Shown: positions 27,564-37,482, counted from the stretch's first letter. The stretch: DNA of 64,000 nucleotides from Methanobacterium paludis (GCF_000214725.1 NC_015574.1:186001-250000), one strand, 5' to 3'. Translations and numbers: made by a program. The notes: generated by a model not told the origin, from the sequence alone.

Positions 27564-29252
27564 ATGTCACATTTACTGAATAAATTTGTTCCAAAAACTG
27601 AATTTGAATCATATAAAGATTTTAAAGAGAATTTCAGGATAGAATTTCCCGAAAACTTCAACTTCGCCTTTGACGTTGTTGATGAATATGCCAGTAAGTA
27701 CCCTGAGAAGGTTGGCCTTGTCTGGTGTGATGATGATCAGGAGAAGATCTTCACCTTCAGGGACCTTAAAAATTACAGCAACAAAACAGCCAACTTCCTC
27801 AGGCAATGCGGAGTAGAAAAGGGTGACAGAGTTATTTTAACCCTTAAAAGTCGATATGAGTTCTGGTTCTGCCTGTTGGCCTTGCACAAGTTAGGGGCAA
27901 TAGCAATCCCTGCAACTCACATGCTAAAAACCAAGGACATAACCTACAGGATAACAAGTGCAGGAATCAGTATGGCTATCTGCATAACAGAAAATGGAGT
28001 CCCCGACTATTTCGATGAGGCAGAGGCACAACTCAAGGATACAAAACTTTTAAAAGCTTTCGTGGGTGATGGAGAACGTGAAGGATGGTTTAATCTACGT
28101 GAAGGAATTGAAAAAGCTTCACCAGAGTTTGAAAGACCTAAGGGGGATGCTGAAACAAAAGTTTCTGATGTTTCAATTGGGTTATTCTCATCAGGAACCA
28201 CAGGACTCCCTAAAATGGTTAACCACAGTTATACCTATCCTCTTGGCCACATAATCACGGCAAAGTATTGGCAAAATGTTTTAGAGGATGGATTGCACTA
28301 CACGATTGCAGACACTGGATGGGGTAAGGCCCTGTGGGGTCAGATATATGGGCAGTGGATTGCAGGAAGTGCCGTATTTATATACGATTATGACAGATTC
28401 GACGCAGCCCATGTCCTGGATAAAGCATCAAAACATGGAGTTACAACCTTCTGTGCACCTCCAACAATCTATAGATTCCTCATAAAAGAAGATCTTTCCA
28501 AATATGATTTTTCAAATCTTCAATACGTGGTTACAGCCGGTGAACCATTGAATCCGGAGGTTTACAACAAATTCTATGAGTTCACAGGTTTAAAATTGAG
28601 AGAAGGCTTCGGACAGACTGAAACCGTTGCATCTGTTGCTAACTTCCCATGGATCAAACCTAAACCTGGATCAATGGGAAAACCATCTCCAGGATATGAT
28701 GTTATGCTTCTTGACAAAGAGGGAAAACCCTGTGATGTTGGAGAAGAAGGGGAGATATGTTTCAGAATCCATAAAAGGCCAATAGGACTTTTCACAGGTT
28801 ACTACCGCAAACCTGAGAAAACGAGGGAAGCATGCCACGGAGGTTACTACCACACAGGAGACACGGCCTGGAAGGATGAAGATGGCTACCTCTGGTTTGT
28901 GGGACGTAACGATGACATAATCAAAAGTTCAGGCTACAGGATAGGGCCTTTCGAAGTTGAGAGCGCCGTAATATCCCATCCTTCAGTTCTTGAATGTGCA
29001 ATAACGGGTGTACCCCACCCCATAAGGGGGCAGGTGATAAAGGCAACCATAGTACTTGCCAAGGGTTATAAACCTTCAGAAGAACTTAAAAAGGATATAC
29101 AAAACCATGTTAAAGGTGTAACAGCTCCTTATAAGTATCCACGTGTTGTTGAATTTGTTGAAGAGCTTCCAAAAACCATAAGTGGTAAAATAAAACGTGT
29201 GGAAATAAGGGAAAAAGATTTGGGAAATGTATCTGGTGGTTCAGAAACCTAG
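27564..29252 (+). CDS. AMP-forming acyl-CoA synthetase
   Basis: ANL-superfamily ligase of about 562 residues that activates a carboxylic acid through an acyl-adenylate to its CoA thioester. The P-loop-like SSGTTGLPKMV is near 210-220, the adenine motif YVVTAGEPLNP near 320, GFGQTET near 350, the hinge TGDTAWKDEDGY near 430 and the catalytic Lys in KTISGKIKR near 540. It resembles the acetate/medium-chain acyl-CoA synthetases of methanogens. Its place before vorCBA suggests branched-chain or short acids that are then carboxylated to 2-oxoacids. The start ATG 27564 follows AGTGGT; a GTG at 27555 is less likely. Confidence 0.9.
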   Translation: MSHLLNKFVPKTEFESYKDFKENFRIEFPENFNFAFDVVDEYASKYPEKVGLVWCDDDQEKIFTFRDLKNYSNKTANFLRQCGVEKGDRVILTLKSRYEFWFCLLALHKLGAIAIPATHMLKTKDITYRITSAGISMAICITENGVPDYFDEAEAQLKDTKLLKAFVGDGEREGWFNLREGIEKASPEFERPKGDAETKVSDVSIGLFSSGTTGLPKMVNHSYTYPLGHIITAKYWQNVLEDGLHYTIADTGWGKALWGQIYGQWIAGSAVFIYDYDRFDAAHVLDKASKHGVTTFCAPPTIYRFLIKEDLSKYDFSNLQYVVTAGEPLNPEVYNKFYEFTGLKLREGFGQTETVASVANFPWIKPKPGSMGKPSPGYDVMLLDKEGKPCDVGEEGEICFRIHKRPIGLFTGYYRKPEKTREACHGGYYHTGDTAWKDEDGYLWFVGRNDDIIKSSGYRIGPFEVESAVISHPSVLECAITGVPHPIRGQVIKATIVLAKGYKPSEELKKDIQNHVKGVTAPYKYPRVVEFVEELPKTISGKIKRVEIREKDLGNVSGGSET

Positions 29253-29462
29253 AAACGTCAGTTAAGGGTTAGCTGGGTAAAATCATTATAATTTTTATTA
29301 TTATTACTCATTTAAACAAAATATTTACTGAAATTAAATTTAGGATAATTTTAAATGAAATTAATTAAACATTATTTAAACCGATTAAGAAGAATTAAAG
29401 TGATTATAAATCGTTTATTTAACGACTTAAACTTGATTATAAACAATTAGAAGTTTGATATC

Positions 29463-29765
29463 ATGTCTGAAAAGATTCAAAAAAAGGAGCCGTATCCAGT
29501 GATCAACACTCTGGAATGTAAAGCATGTGGAAGATGTGTTTTAGCATGTAGAAAGGGTGTTTTAAAGTTAAGTGATGATACAAACGAAAGAGGATATCGT
29601 TACGTAGTTTACAAGGGTGAAGGATGCTCAGGATGTGGTGATTGTTACTACACCTGCCCTGAACCACTTGCAATAGAGATTCATATACCCAAAAAAGATA
29701 AAAAAAATGAAGGGGAGAAGAAACAATGGCCACGCAGCTCATTAAGGGAAATACAGCCGTTATAA
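29463..29765 (+). CDS. vorC: ketoisovalerate oxidoreductase, ferredoxin subunit
   Basis: A 100-residue 2[4Fe-4S] ferredoxin-type subunit. The first cluster site is CKACGRCVLAC, the second CSGCGDCYYTC. It carries electrons out of the thiamine-diphosphate enzyme to ferredoxin. It is somewhat longer than the usual VorC because of a basic C-terminal tail (KKDKKNEGEKKQ). The gene overlaps vorB by 40 bases, so translation is coupled. Gene order ferredoxin-alpha-fused beta/gamma matches the three-subunit VOR of Methanothermobacter. Confidence 0.88.
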   Translation: MSEKIQKKEPYPVINTLECKACGRCVLACRKGVLKLSDDTNERGYRYVVYKGEGCSGCGDCYYTCPEPLAIEIHIPKKDKKNEGEKKQWPRSSLREIQPL

Positions 29766-30877
29766 TAGGTGCAATGTACGCAGGATGTGATTGCTACTTT
29801 GGATACCCAATAACACCGGCCACAGAAATTCTTCACGAAGCTTCAAAGTACTTCCCAATGGTTGGAAGGAAGTTCGTTCAGGCGGAATCAGAGGAAGCTG
29901 CCATAAACATGGTTTATGGGGGAGCATCAACAGGGCACCGTGTTATGACAGCATCATCAGGTCCAGGTATAAGTCTGAAACAGGAAGGAATATCTTTCCT
30001 TGCAGGGGCAGAACTTCCATGTGTCATAGTGGATATTGTAAGGGCAGGTCCGGGTTTAGGGAACATAGGGCCTGAACAAGGTGACTACAACCAGATAGTT
30101 AAAGGTGGTGGCCATGGAAACTACAAAAACATAGTTCTTGCCCCCAACTCTGTCCAGGAAATGTGTGACTTCACAGCCAAGGCATTTGAACTGGCAGAAA
30201 AATACCGGAACCCTGTTATAGTGCTAGCAGATGGAGTCCTCGGTCAGATGGTAGAACCTCTACACTTCCCTGAAACTGCGTTCCAGCCTAAAATTGATAC
30301 GTCATGGGCTGTCTGCGGGAACGCCGAAACAAAGAAAAACTTGGTAACATCAATATTTCTTAACTTCGACCAGCTCGAGGATTTCAATTACAGGATCCAG
30401 GAAAAATATGCTGTAATGGAGGAAAATGAAGTAAGATTTGAGGAGTATCAGATGGAAGATGCTGAGATCATTCTTGTGGCCTATGGAATAAGCAGCAGAA
30501 TTGCAAGGGCTGCAGTTGAATCTGCCCGTGCTGAGGGGATAAAAGTCGGGCTTTTCAGACCCCAAACCCTCTTCCCCTTCCCAAAAAATGAGCTTAAAAA
30601 AATAGCAGAAGAACGGGAATGCAAATTCCTGTCAGTTGAAATGAGCAACGGCCAGATGCGTGATGATATAAGACTTGCAATAGAATGCAAGCGCCCTGTG
30701 GAACTTGTAAACCGGATGGGTGGAAACCTCATGGACAGGGACAGTATCATGAGTAAGATAAAGGAAATCGCTGGTAAAAAAGTTGAAGGCAAATTTGAGG
30801 GAATTGGGAAAATAGATAAGATTGACCCAGATAAAGCAATTGGAGATAAAATTGATGGAAATGGAGGAGGTGACTAA
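29726..30877 (+). CDS. vorB: ketoisovalerate oxidoreductase, alpha subunit
   Basis: A 383-residue pyruvate:ferredoxin-oxidoreductase-type alpha subunit. It shows GYPITPATEILHE near 27-40, the QAESEEAAINMVYGGASTG segment and ASSGPGISLKQEGI near 78-92. The C-terminal half covers the domain II region (VAYGISSRIARAAVESA). With VorA it oxidises 2-oxoisovalerate and other branched-chain 2-oxoacids to acyl-CoA with reduction of ferredoxin, or runs in reverse to make amino-acid precursors. GGGGAGAAG precedes the ATG inside vorC. A 2-oxoglutarate specificity cannot be excluded from sequence alone. Confidence 0.88.
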   Translation: MATQLIKGNTAVIIGAMYAGCDCYFGYPITPATEILHEASKYFPMVGRKFVQAESEEAAINMVYGGASTGHRVMTASSGPGISLKQEGISFLAGAELPCVIVDIVRAGPGLGNIGPEQGDYNQIVKGGGHGNYKNIVLAPNSVQEMCDFTAKAFELAEKYRNPVIVLADGVLGQMVEPLHFPETAFQPKIDTSWAVCGNAETKKNLVTSIFLNFDQLEDFNYRIQEKYAVMEENEVRFEEYQMEDAEIILVAYGISSRIARAAVESARAEGIKVGLFRPQTLFPFPKNELKKIAEERECKFLSVEMSNGQMRDDIRLAIECKRPVELVNRMGGNLMDRDSIMSKIKEIAGKKVEGKFEGIGKIDKIDPDKAIGDKIDGNGGGD

Positions 30878-30878
30878 C

Positions 30879-32345
30879 ATGGCAGATAGGATCGTTGAAG
30901 ATAACGTTATCGAGGAAAACGTCGAAAAAGTCATAGAAAAACCCAAATCAATGCTCAATGAATTTCCCCGCAAAGGTGGAAGCGCACCTACAGCAACCCA
31001 TTACTGTCCTGGCTGTGGCCATGGAATCCTTCACAAACTCATAGGGGAATCTCTAGACGAACTTGAAATCCAGGATCGAACCATACTAACAAGTCCTGTG
31101 GGCTGTGCAGTATTTGCATACTATTACTTTGACTGTGGAAACGTTCAGACAGCACATGGAAGGGCCCCAGCAGTTGGAACAGGAATGTCAAGGGCTGAAG
31201 ACAACTCTGTTGTCATACTCTATCAGGGAGATGGGGATCTAGCTTCGATAGGTCTTAACGAAACGATTCAGGCAGCAAACCGAGGGGAAAAAATGGCGGT
31301 TTTCTTCGTGAACAATACTGTTTATGGGATGACTGGAGGTCAAATGGCCCCTACAACACTTATAGGTGAAAAAACAGTTACATGTCAGAACGGCCGTGAC
31401 CCGCGCTTTGCAGGGTATCCTCTTCATATGTGTGAGCTTCTCAACAACCTCAGAGCCCCTGTGTTCATTGAAAGGGTTTCACTTTCAGACCCATCTCACA
31501 TAAGAAAAGCTAAAAAAACTGTTAAAAAAGCTTTGGAAGTACAGAGGGATGGTAAGGGATACGCTTTTGTTGAGGTTTTATCACCATGCCCAACAAACCT
31601 TAAACAAGATGCAGAAGGTACAGAAAAGTTTCTAAATGAACAGATGGAAGTAGAATTCCCCCTTGCAAATTTCAGGGATAAAATCAAGGAAACTGAACCA
31701 TTATGCAGGGATAAAAGTGATTTCTCCAAGGAATCGCTTGATAAAATATTTGATGTTGAAAGCGAAAGCGCAATGGAAGCAATTGATGATCCGGACTTTG
31801 AAACAAAGGTTGTTAAAATTTCAGGGTTTGGAGGCCAGGGAGTTCTTAGCATGGGCCTCATAATTGCCCAGGCAGCATGTAACGCCCAGCGTCATGTTTC
31901 ATGGTACCCATCCTACGGACCAGAACAGCGTGGTGGAACATCTAATTGTACAGTAGTTATATCTGGAGAAACAATAGGTTCACCTGTTGTTTACAATTAC
32001 GATGTTCTTGTGGCACTCAACAAACCATCGCTTGAAAAATTCGCAGATAGAGTTAAAAAAGACGGTGTAATATTATACGATGTAGAAATCGGAGAATTTG
32101 AGGCTCCTGAAGGCGTCAGGACAATACCAGTTCCTGCACTGGAAATTGCTAAGGAGCACGGTGTTCCTAAAGCTGCAAACACTGCAATGCTCGGTGTTTT
32201 AATGGCCATTGCATCCACAGACCTTTCAGATGATGATTTTAAACATGCGGTAAAACACACATTTGCCAAAAAACCTAAACTTGTCCCGACTAACATTGAG
32301 ATACTGGAAGCCGGGGCAGGATGGGCAAATAAAAATCTGAAATAA
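30879..32345 (+). CDS. vorA: ketoisovalerate oxidoreductase, fused beta-gamma subunit
   Basis: A 488-residue fusion. The N-terminal TPP-binding beta domain (about 35-280) includes HYCPGCGHGILHKL and the GDGDLASIGLNETIQAANR metal site with NNTVYGMTGGQ. The C-terminal gamma domain (about 305-488) starts at VKISGFGGQGVLSMGLIIAQAA and contains YGPEQRGGTSNCTV. The beta-gamma fusion of this length is the hallmark of Methanothermobacter VorA. The ATG at 30879 is one base past the vorB stop and follows GGAGGTGA; an open-frame extension to 30822 lies within vorB. Confidence 0.9.
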   Translation: MADRIVEDNVIEENVEKVIEKPKSMLNEFPRKGGSAPTATHYCPGCGHGILHKLIGESLDELEIQDRTILTSPVGCAVFAYYYFDCGNVQTAHGRAPAVGTGMSRAEDNSVVILYQGDGDLASIGLNETIQAANRGEKMAVFFVNNTVYGMTGGQMAPTTLIGEKTVTCQNGRDPRFAGYPLHMCELLNNLRAPVFIERVSLSDPSHIRKAKKTVKKALEVQRDGKGYAFVEVLSPCPTNLKQDAEGTEKFLNEQMEVEFPLANFRDKIKETEPLCRDKSDFSKESLDKIFDVESESAMEAIDDPDFETKVVKISGFGGQGVLSMGLIIAQAACNAQRHVSWYPSYGPEQRGGTSNCTVVISGETIGSPVVYNYDVLVALNKPSLEKFADRVKKDGVILYDVEIGEFEAPEGVRTIPVPALEIAKEHGVPKAANTAMLGVLMAIASTDLSDDDFKHAVKHTFAKKPKLVPTNIEILEAGAGWANKNLK

Positions 32346-32353
32346 AATTTTGG

Positions 32354-32393
32354 ATTGGACTGAAATGAGTAAGTCCAATATCCTTTTATTTTA
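32354..32393 (+). terminator. hairpin plus T-rich tail after vorA
   Basis: An eight-base stem ATTGGACT (32354-32361) / AGTCCAAT (32372-32379) with a 10-base loop is followed by a T-rich run. It begins nine bases after the vorA stop and fits a terminator for the acyl-CoA synthetase-vor operon. Confidence 0.65.
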
Positions 32394-32885
32394 AGATATA
32401 TTATTTTAAGGAATTTAGAATCTTTCCTGAATCTTTTAAGTTAATTCATATAAATTTCTTGAATTTTATTTTGTTCAAATGCCCTCGTTGTTCATTTTTT
32501 TATTCAAGGGATGTGTATTTTAATTTATATATCAATTTTTAAATTTTTTTTTAACCTTCCTTTTTTATTCAATTTTTTATCAATTTAAAGATTAAAAGTC
32601 GTATTTTGTCATTATATGTAATGATTTTTATATTTTCTGATGTTTAACAACGTTAATTCCATTTATAAATAAGTTTAGAGGATATGGTTTAAAGATCGTT
32701 GTTGTCTGCTTTAGAAGATTTTTTCATTATAACGATTTTTTCATACATTTTAAATTTTTTTAAATTTCATGGATTTTTGATCAGAAATTTCATCAGAAAT
32801 CATGATTTTGATGCTAATTTTAAGTAAATTGAAACACATATTTTTACATTGGAATGGTACTAATTTTTGGTTACGGGTGGTGACA
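32394..32885. other. AT-rich spacer between two oxidoreductase operons
   Basis: About 490 bases of T-rich DNA with no supported gene. An open frame entering the next gene at 32802 is rejected as an N-terminal extension, because the ribosome-binding site sits just before 32886. Confidence 0.5.
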
Positions 32886-34604
32886 ATGTCGTTTGATTCG
32901 TTTAAAGAAGATGTATCTATAGTTTTATGTGGAGAAGCGGGCCAGGGAATCCAAACTGTAGAATCAATACTGGTTCATGCCATTAAAAAGGGAGGATACC
33001 ATGTTTTCTCAACGAAGGAGTACATGTCCAGGGTTAGGGGAGGTGAAAATTCAACTGAAATAAGGATATCATCAAAAAGAGTGATTTCTTACGTTGATAG
33101 GATTGATATCCTACTCTCACTAAGTAAAGGAGCGGTTCCTCATCTTGAAAATCGTATATCCTCAAAAACGGTTATAATGGGGGATGATCAGCATCTAAAA
33201 TCTCTGAAGGAAGGATATGATCTCATTAAAATTCCTCTTTTAGATATGGCAAAGGAAATGGGAGGAGTTATCTTCTCAAACGTGATAGCAGCCGGGGCGA
33301 TAGCATGCATTTTGAACATACCTAGATCCATATTTGAAAGTTGTATTGAGGAGATATTTGCCCGGAAAGGTGAAGGTATTGTTAAAAAAGACATAGCAGC
33401 AGGTATGAAGGGCTATGAAATTGGTAAGGAACTGGTTGATTCTGGAAGGATCAAGGTAGATATAGAAACCAATCCTAAAGTCGCTGATGAACTTCTTTTA
33501 GATGGAACAGAAGCTGTAGGTTTGGGCTGTATTGCTGGGGGCTGTAGATTCATGTCTTCATATCCTATGACTCCTTCAACACCTCTTCAAACGTTTATAG
33601 CTCAAAATTCGAAAGATTTTGACATTATATTTGAACAGGCGGAAGATGAGATAGCTGCAATTAATATGGCCATAGCCGGATTTTATGCAGGAGCCAGATC
33701 AATGGTTGCAACATCTGGAAGTGGTTTTGCACTTATGGAAGAGGGTGTAGGTCTTTCAGGTATCATAGAAACCCCTGTTGTGATATACATAGGTCAAAGG
33801 CCGGGACCTGCCGTGGGACTTCCCACCAGGACTGCCCAGGAAGACCTGAACCTTGCATTTTACTCAGGGCCTGGAGAGTTTCCAAGAGCCATATTTGCAC
33901 CAGGTAACCTGGAAGATGCATTTGAACTGTCTCAAAAGGCGTTTAATCTTGCAGATCGTTGTCAGGTGCCGGTTTTCATACTTTCGGATCAGTACTTTGC
34001 AGATGTTTTTTACAACCAGTCTCCATTTGACCTTGAGGGTCTTGAAGTTGAAGATCATACCATAAAGACGGGTAAAGATTACAAACGATACAAAATAACC
34101 CAAAATGGAATATCTCCCCGTGGAATCCCTGGATTTGGTGATGGTTTGGTGATCGTTGATTCTGATGAACACGATGAGGAGGGACATTTAACAGAGGACC
34201 TGGACATCAGGGAAAAAATGGTGGATAAACGCCTCAGAAAGTTAAATGAAGTTCAAAAGGATGTGATTCCACCTGAACTTGTCGGGAACCATGATTACAG
34301 TACGTTGGTTATAGGGTGGGGTTCAACCTATGGCCCAATAAAGGAAGCTCTGGATAATCTAAAAGCAGAGGACATGAGCTTTTTATATTTCAAGCAACTC
34401 TATCCCCTACATCCATCTACAGAAAAATATCTTAAAAATGCTGAAAGAACAGTAATATTTGAGAACAATGCTCAATCACAGTTTGCGGATTTAATAAAAC
34501 TTAAAACTGGATTTAATATTGAAAGCAAGGTTTTAAAGTATAACGGAATGCCATTTTCCGTTGAGGAAGTGGAAGAAAATCTCAAAGAGCTTTTGGAGGG
34601 TTAA
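32886..34604 (+). CDS. 2-oxoacid:ferredoxin oxidoreductase, fused gamma-alpha subunit
   Basis: A 572-residue KorA-type subunit. The N-terminal gamma domain (about 8-190) has IVLCGEAGQGIQTVESILVHA and YMSRVRGGENSTEI. The alpha domain (about 200-572) has GCRFMSSYPMTPSTPLQTF, FEQAEDEIAAINMAIAGFYAGARSM and TSGSGFALMEEG. This is the two-subunit form common in bacteria and many archaea, often annotated as 2-oxoglutarate oxidoreductase. It differs in architecture from the VorABC just upstream. GGTGGTGA precedes ATG 32886. The true 2-oxoacid is not readable from sequence. Confidence 0.88.
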   Translation: MSFDSFKEDVSIVLCGEAGQGIQTVESILVHAIKKGGYHVFSTKEYMSRVRGGENSTEIRISSKRVISYVDRIDILLSLSKGAVPHLENRISSKTVIMGDDQHLKSLKEGYDLIKIPLLDMAKEMGGVIFSNVIAAGAIACILNIPRSIFESCIEEIFARKGEGIVKKDIAAGMKGYEIGKELVDSGRIKVDIETNPKVADELLLDGTEAVGLGCIAGGCRFMSSYPMTPSTPLQTFIAQNSKDFDIIFEQAEDEIAAINMAIAGFYAGARSMVATSGSGFALMEEGVGLSGIIETPVVIYIGQRPGPAVGLPTRTAQEDLNLAFYSGPGEFPRAIFAPGNLEDAFELSQKAFNLADRCQVPVFILSDQYFADVFYNQSPFDLEGLEVEDHTIKTGKDYKRYKITQNGISPRGIPGFGDGLVIVDSDEHDEEGHLTEDLDIREKMVDKRLRKLNEVQKDVIPPELVGNHDYSTLVIGWGSTYGPIKEALDNLKAEDMSFLYFKQLYPLHPSTEKYLKNAERTVIFENNAQSQFADLIKLKTGFNIESKVLKYNGMPFSVEEVEENLKELLEG

Positions 34605-34605
34605 T

Positions 34606-35463
34606 ATGGATCCTAAAATGTTTGATGTTGAAGGTGCAGATGTTGCATGGTGTCCGGGTTGCGGAGACTTTTCAATCCTAAGAGCACTGAAGGAAGTTCT
34701 GGCTGAACTGGAAATAAGTCCGCAGGAGCTGGTCTTGGTATCTGGAATAGGGCAGGCGGGTAAATTGCCCCATTACCTTAAATCGAATGTTTTCAACGGA
34801 CTTCATGGTCGGTCTTTACCTGCATCAACTACAATAAAAGCTGTAAATCCTGAGCTTACCGTAATAAATGTGAGTGGAGATGGATGCACCTATGGTGAAG
34901 GAGGTAATCACTTCATCCACAACATCCGTAGGAATCCCGATATCACCAACGTAGTACACAACAACATGGTTTATGGTCTGACAAAGGGACAGGCATCTCC
35001 AACAAGTCAAAAGGAGTTCAAAACACCTTTACAGGCTGAGGGGGTAATTTCAGAACCTTTCAATCCATTATCCATTGCAATAGCCCTTGATGCGTCTTTT
35101 GTGGCCAGGGCATTTAGTGGAGATATCTCTCAGACAAAAGAAATCCTGAAAAAAGCAATAAAACATAAAGGATATGCTCTGGTGGATATATTCCAGCCAT
35201 GTGTCACATTCAACAAAGTGAACACATTTCAGTGGTTTAAAAACAACACGTATTATTTGGACGAGTCCCACGACCCATATGACAGAAATCAGGCGTTTAA
35301 AAGGTCAGTAGAAACTGAAAAGTATCCTCTGGGCATATTTTATATCAATCCCAAAAGGACATTTGAAGAAAATTTAACAGTTTACAGTAAGGATAAATCA
35401 CCAATGTACAAAAGAGAGTTCCACATGCCTAGGTTAAGGGAACTTATGGACTCAAAAAAATGA
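34606..35463 (+). CDS. 2-oxoacid:ferredoxin oxidoreductase, beta subunit
   Basis: A 285-residue KorB-type TPP-binding subunit. It shows AWCPGCGDFSILRAL near residue 12-26, SGIGQAGKLPHYL, HGRSLPASTTIKAVNPELTVINVSGDG and NNMVYGLTKGQASPTS. It forms the catalytic half with the fused gamma-alpha subunit, whose stop lies one base upstream, so they are translationally coupled. GGAGGG precedes the ATG 34606. No ferredoxin subunit gene is attached to this pair, as is usual for the two-subunit type. Confidence 0.9.
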   Translation: MDPKMFDVEGADVAWCPGCGDFSILRALKEVLAELEISPQELVLVSGIGQAGKLPHYLKSNVFNGLHGRSLPASTTIKAVNPELTVINVSGDGCTYGEGGNHFIHNIRRNPDITNVVHNNMVYGLTKGQASPTSQKEFKTPLQAEGVISEPFNPLSIAIALDASFVARAFSGDISQTKEILKKAIKHKGYALVDIFQPCVTFNKVNTFQWFKNNTYYLDESHDPYDRNQAFKRSVETEKYPLGIFYINPKRTFEENLTVYSKDKSPMYKREFHMPRLRELMDSKK

Positions 35464-35764
35464 TCCATATTTTGAGTAATTCACTGTAATGAGTATTGTA
35501 ATGGTGTAAAATCTTAGAACACAAAACTGGGCTATTTAGGAGAATTTAATCTTCTGTAGATATCTGTGTATAAAGCATATCTATAAATAAAATGTTTAAA
35601 CGTTTATTTAGATCCTTAAAAATCCAGATTTTGACCCTTATCACATTGGGACAAGTGGTGGTTGAACTAGCTTTCTTTTATATTGACATTTGAACTAAAT
35701 ATTAAGTGTTGAATATTTTTATGTTGATTAAAAGTAGCTAAGATAAGTTGGGTAGGGAAACAAA
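35464..35764. other. spacer before xth
   Basis: Three hundred bases without a gene. AT-rich, with TATA-like sequence near 35680-35730 but no clear hairpin. Confidence 0.45.
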
Positions 35765-36544
35765 ATGGACAAAATCAGGATCTTATCGTGGAACGTAAAT
35801 GGAATAAGGGCCGTGCACAAAAAAGGATTTGGTGAATGGTTTAAGACAGAACAGCCGGATATTTTATGTGTTCAGGAGACAAAAGCCGTTCGAAAGCAGG
35901 TGCCCCGGGATATAAGGGAATTTGAAGGTTACCACACCTATCTATCCGAGGCTGATAGAAAGGGCTACAGTGGAGTGGCATTGTACACAAGAATAAAGCC
36001 GGAAAAGGTTGAATATGGATTTGGAATAGATAAATTCGACCTTGAAGGCAGAACATTGATTGCAGATTATGGAGATTTTGTTTTATTCAACATATACTTC
36101 CCAAACGGTAAAATGTCCCCTGAAAGGTTGCAGTACAAGATGGATTTCTACGATGCATTCATGGAATACGCAGACAAACTCAAGGATGAAGGTAAGAACA
36201 TAGTCGTATGTGGAGATGTGAATACAGCTCATAAAGAAATAGATCTGGCTCGTCCAAAGGAAAACGAGAAAATTTCAGGATTTTTACCCGAAGAAAGGGC
36301 ATGGATCGATGAATTTTTAAATCATGGCTACGTGGACACATTCCGGGAGTTCAACCAGGAAGAAGGCCAGTACACATGGTGGAGTTACCGTACCAGAGCC
36401 CGGGATCGAAACGTTGGGTGGAGACTTGATTATTTCTTTGTGAACGAGGAGTTTATGAATCATATCAAATCATCATTCATCCTGAAGGATGTCATGGGCT
36501 CAGATCACTGTCCTGTGGGTATTGAGGTTGTTTTAGGGGATTAA
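35765..36544 (+). CDS. xth: exodeoxyribonuclease III family nuclease
   Basis: A 259-residue ExoIII/AP endonuclease. It has ILSWNVNGIRA at the N-terminus, the metal-binding Glu in LCVQETK near 38, the YSGVALYTR strand, CGDVNTAHKEIDLA near 150, WWSYRTRARDRNVGWRLDYFFV and the catalytic GSDHCPVGIEV near 247-257. It cuts at abasic sites in base excision repair. The Methanothermobacter homologue of the same length (Mth212) also nicks directly at uracil in DNA and replaces uracil glycosylase; this protein may do the same. It stands alone. Confidence 0.95.
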   Translation: MDKIRILSWNVNGIRAVHKKGFGEWFKTEQPDILCVQETKAVRKQVPRDIREFEGYHTYLSEADRKGYSGVALYTRIKPEKVEYGFGIDKFDLEGRTLIADYGDFVLFNIYFPNGKMSPERLQYKMDFYDAFMEYADKLKDEGKNIVVCGDVNTAHKEIDLARPKENEKISGFLPEERAWIDEFLNHGYVDTFREFNQEEGQYTWWSYRTRARDRNVGWRLDYFFVNEEFMNHIKSSFILKDVMGSDHCPVGIEVVLGD

Positions 36545-36592
36545 AAATTCTTATAAATTCTTTACTAAATTTGTAAAATAAATTTTGTAAAA

Positions 36593-37219
36593 ATGTTTCA
36601 AATGAACTTAAACCTCTTAAAAAAGTACATGGCACATGTATTGGGACTAGTTTCCATTTTAATATTTTTAATTTTTACATCGATAGCTGTAGCATGTTTT
36701 CCCGGGAATTTTACACCGGTTACCAACTGGCTCAGCGACCTTGGAAATCCAAATTTTAACCCTTCTGGGGCAATTTTCTTTAACACAGGCTGTATCTTGG
36801 CAGGTACAATATTCATTCCATTTTTTACAGGGCTTTACAGGTGGCACACCGATAAAAAATGGGATAACATTATTTTAGTTTCTGCACAGATTGTAGGGTT
36901 TATTTCAGCATTTGCAATGATCATGGTCGGAATTTTTCCTGAAACCGACCCTAAGATGCATTGGATCTGGTCATCAATCCTTTTTATTACTATTTTAATA
37001 TTTTTGATACTTATCAACATTTCTTTGTTTGATCATCCAAAGTTCATGAGGCCAATATTCTATTTCGGTCTGCTGGCAGTTTTGGTGGATCTCTTTTTCA
37101 TAGTTATGTTCAGAATTTATACAGGTCTTCCTGCTCCTCTATTTGAATGGTTGGCAGCATTTTTTGCCATTTTTTGGATCGCAGCGTTGACATACAACAT
37201 GCTAAAATTAAAGGTTTGA
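36593..37219 (+). CDS. DUF998 family membrane protein
   Basis: A 208-residue integral membrane protein with six hydrophobic segments. TPVTNWLSDLGNPNFNPSGAIFFNTGCI near residues 41-68 and GIFPETDPKMHWIWS near 118-132 are the conserved DUF998 blocks. The function of the family is unknown. It lies 48 bases after xth on the same strand, which might allow read-through but not functional linkage. Two ATGs (36593 and 36602) are possible starts with no clear ribosome-binding site. Confidence 0.8.
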   Translation: MFQMNLNLLKKYMAHVLGLVSILIFLIFTSIAVACFPGNFTPVTNWLSDLGNPNFNPSGAIFFNTGCILAGTIFIPFFTGLYRWHTDKKWDNIILVSAQIVGFISAFAMIMVGIFPETDPKMHWIWSSILFITILIFLILINISLFDHPKFMRPIFYFGLLAVLVDLFFIVMFRIYTGLPAPLFEWLAAFFAIFWIAALTYNMLKLKV

Positions 37220-37482
37220 ATTGAATTTTGAAGAGAACTTATTATTGATTAAAATTTGAAATTGGTTAACTGAAATAGTGATTTTCAACTTCCTGAAAAC
37301 CATTCCAAAATAATACTTAAAAATTTATTTTACGAGAAATATAAATTTAAAAGGTTTTATGAGATGTTAACCAACCAGTTAATTAACATTCATGAATTTG
37401 ATTTGATCTTTCTGATTTGATCAAACATTTAAAGACTTTATTAATACATGGAATTTTAAAAGAAATCTTATAGAGGGTTTTT

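Noticed and set aside
32802..32885. 28-residue N-terminal extension of the gamma-alpha oxidoreductase subunit
   Set aside because: The segment is unlike the family and the GGTGGTGA ribosome-binding site lies just before ATG 32886.
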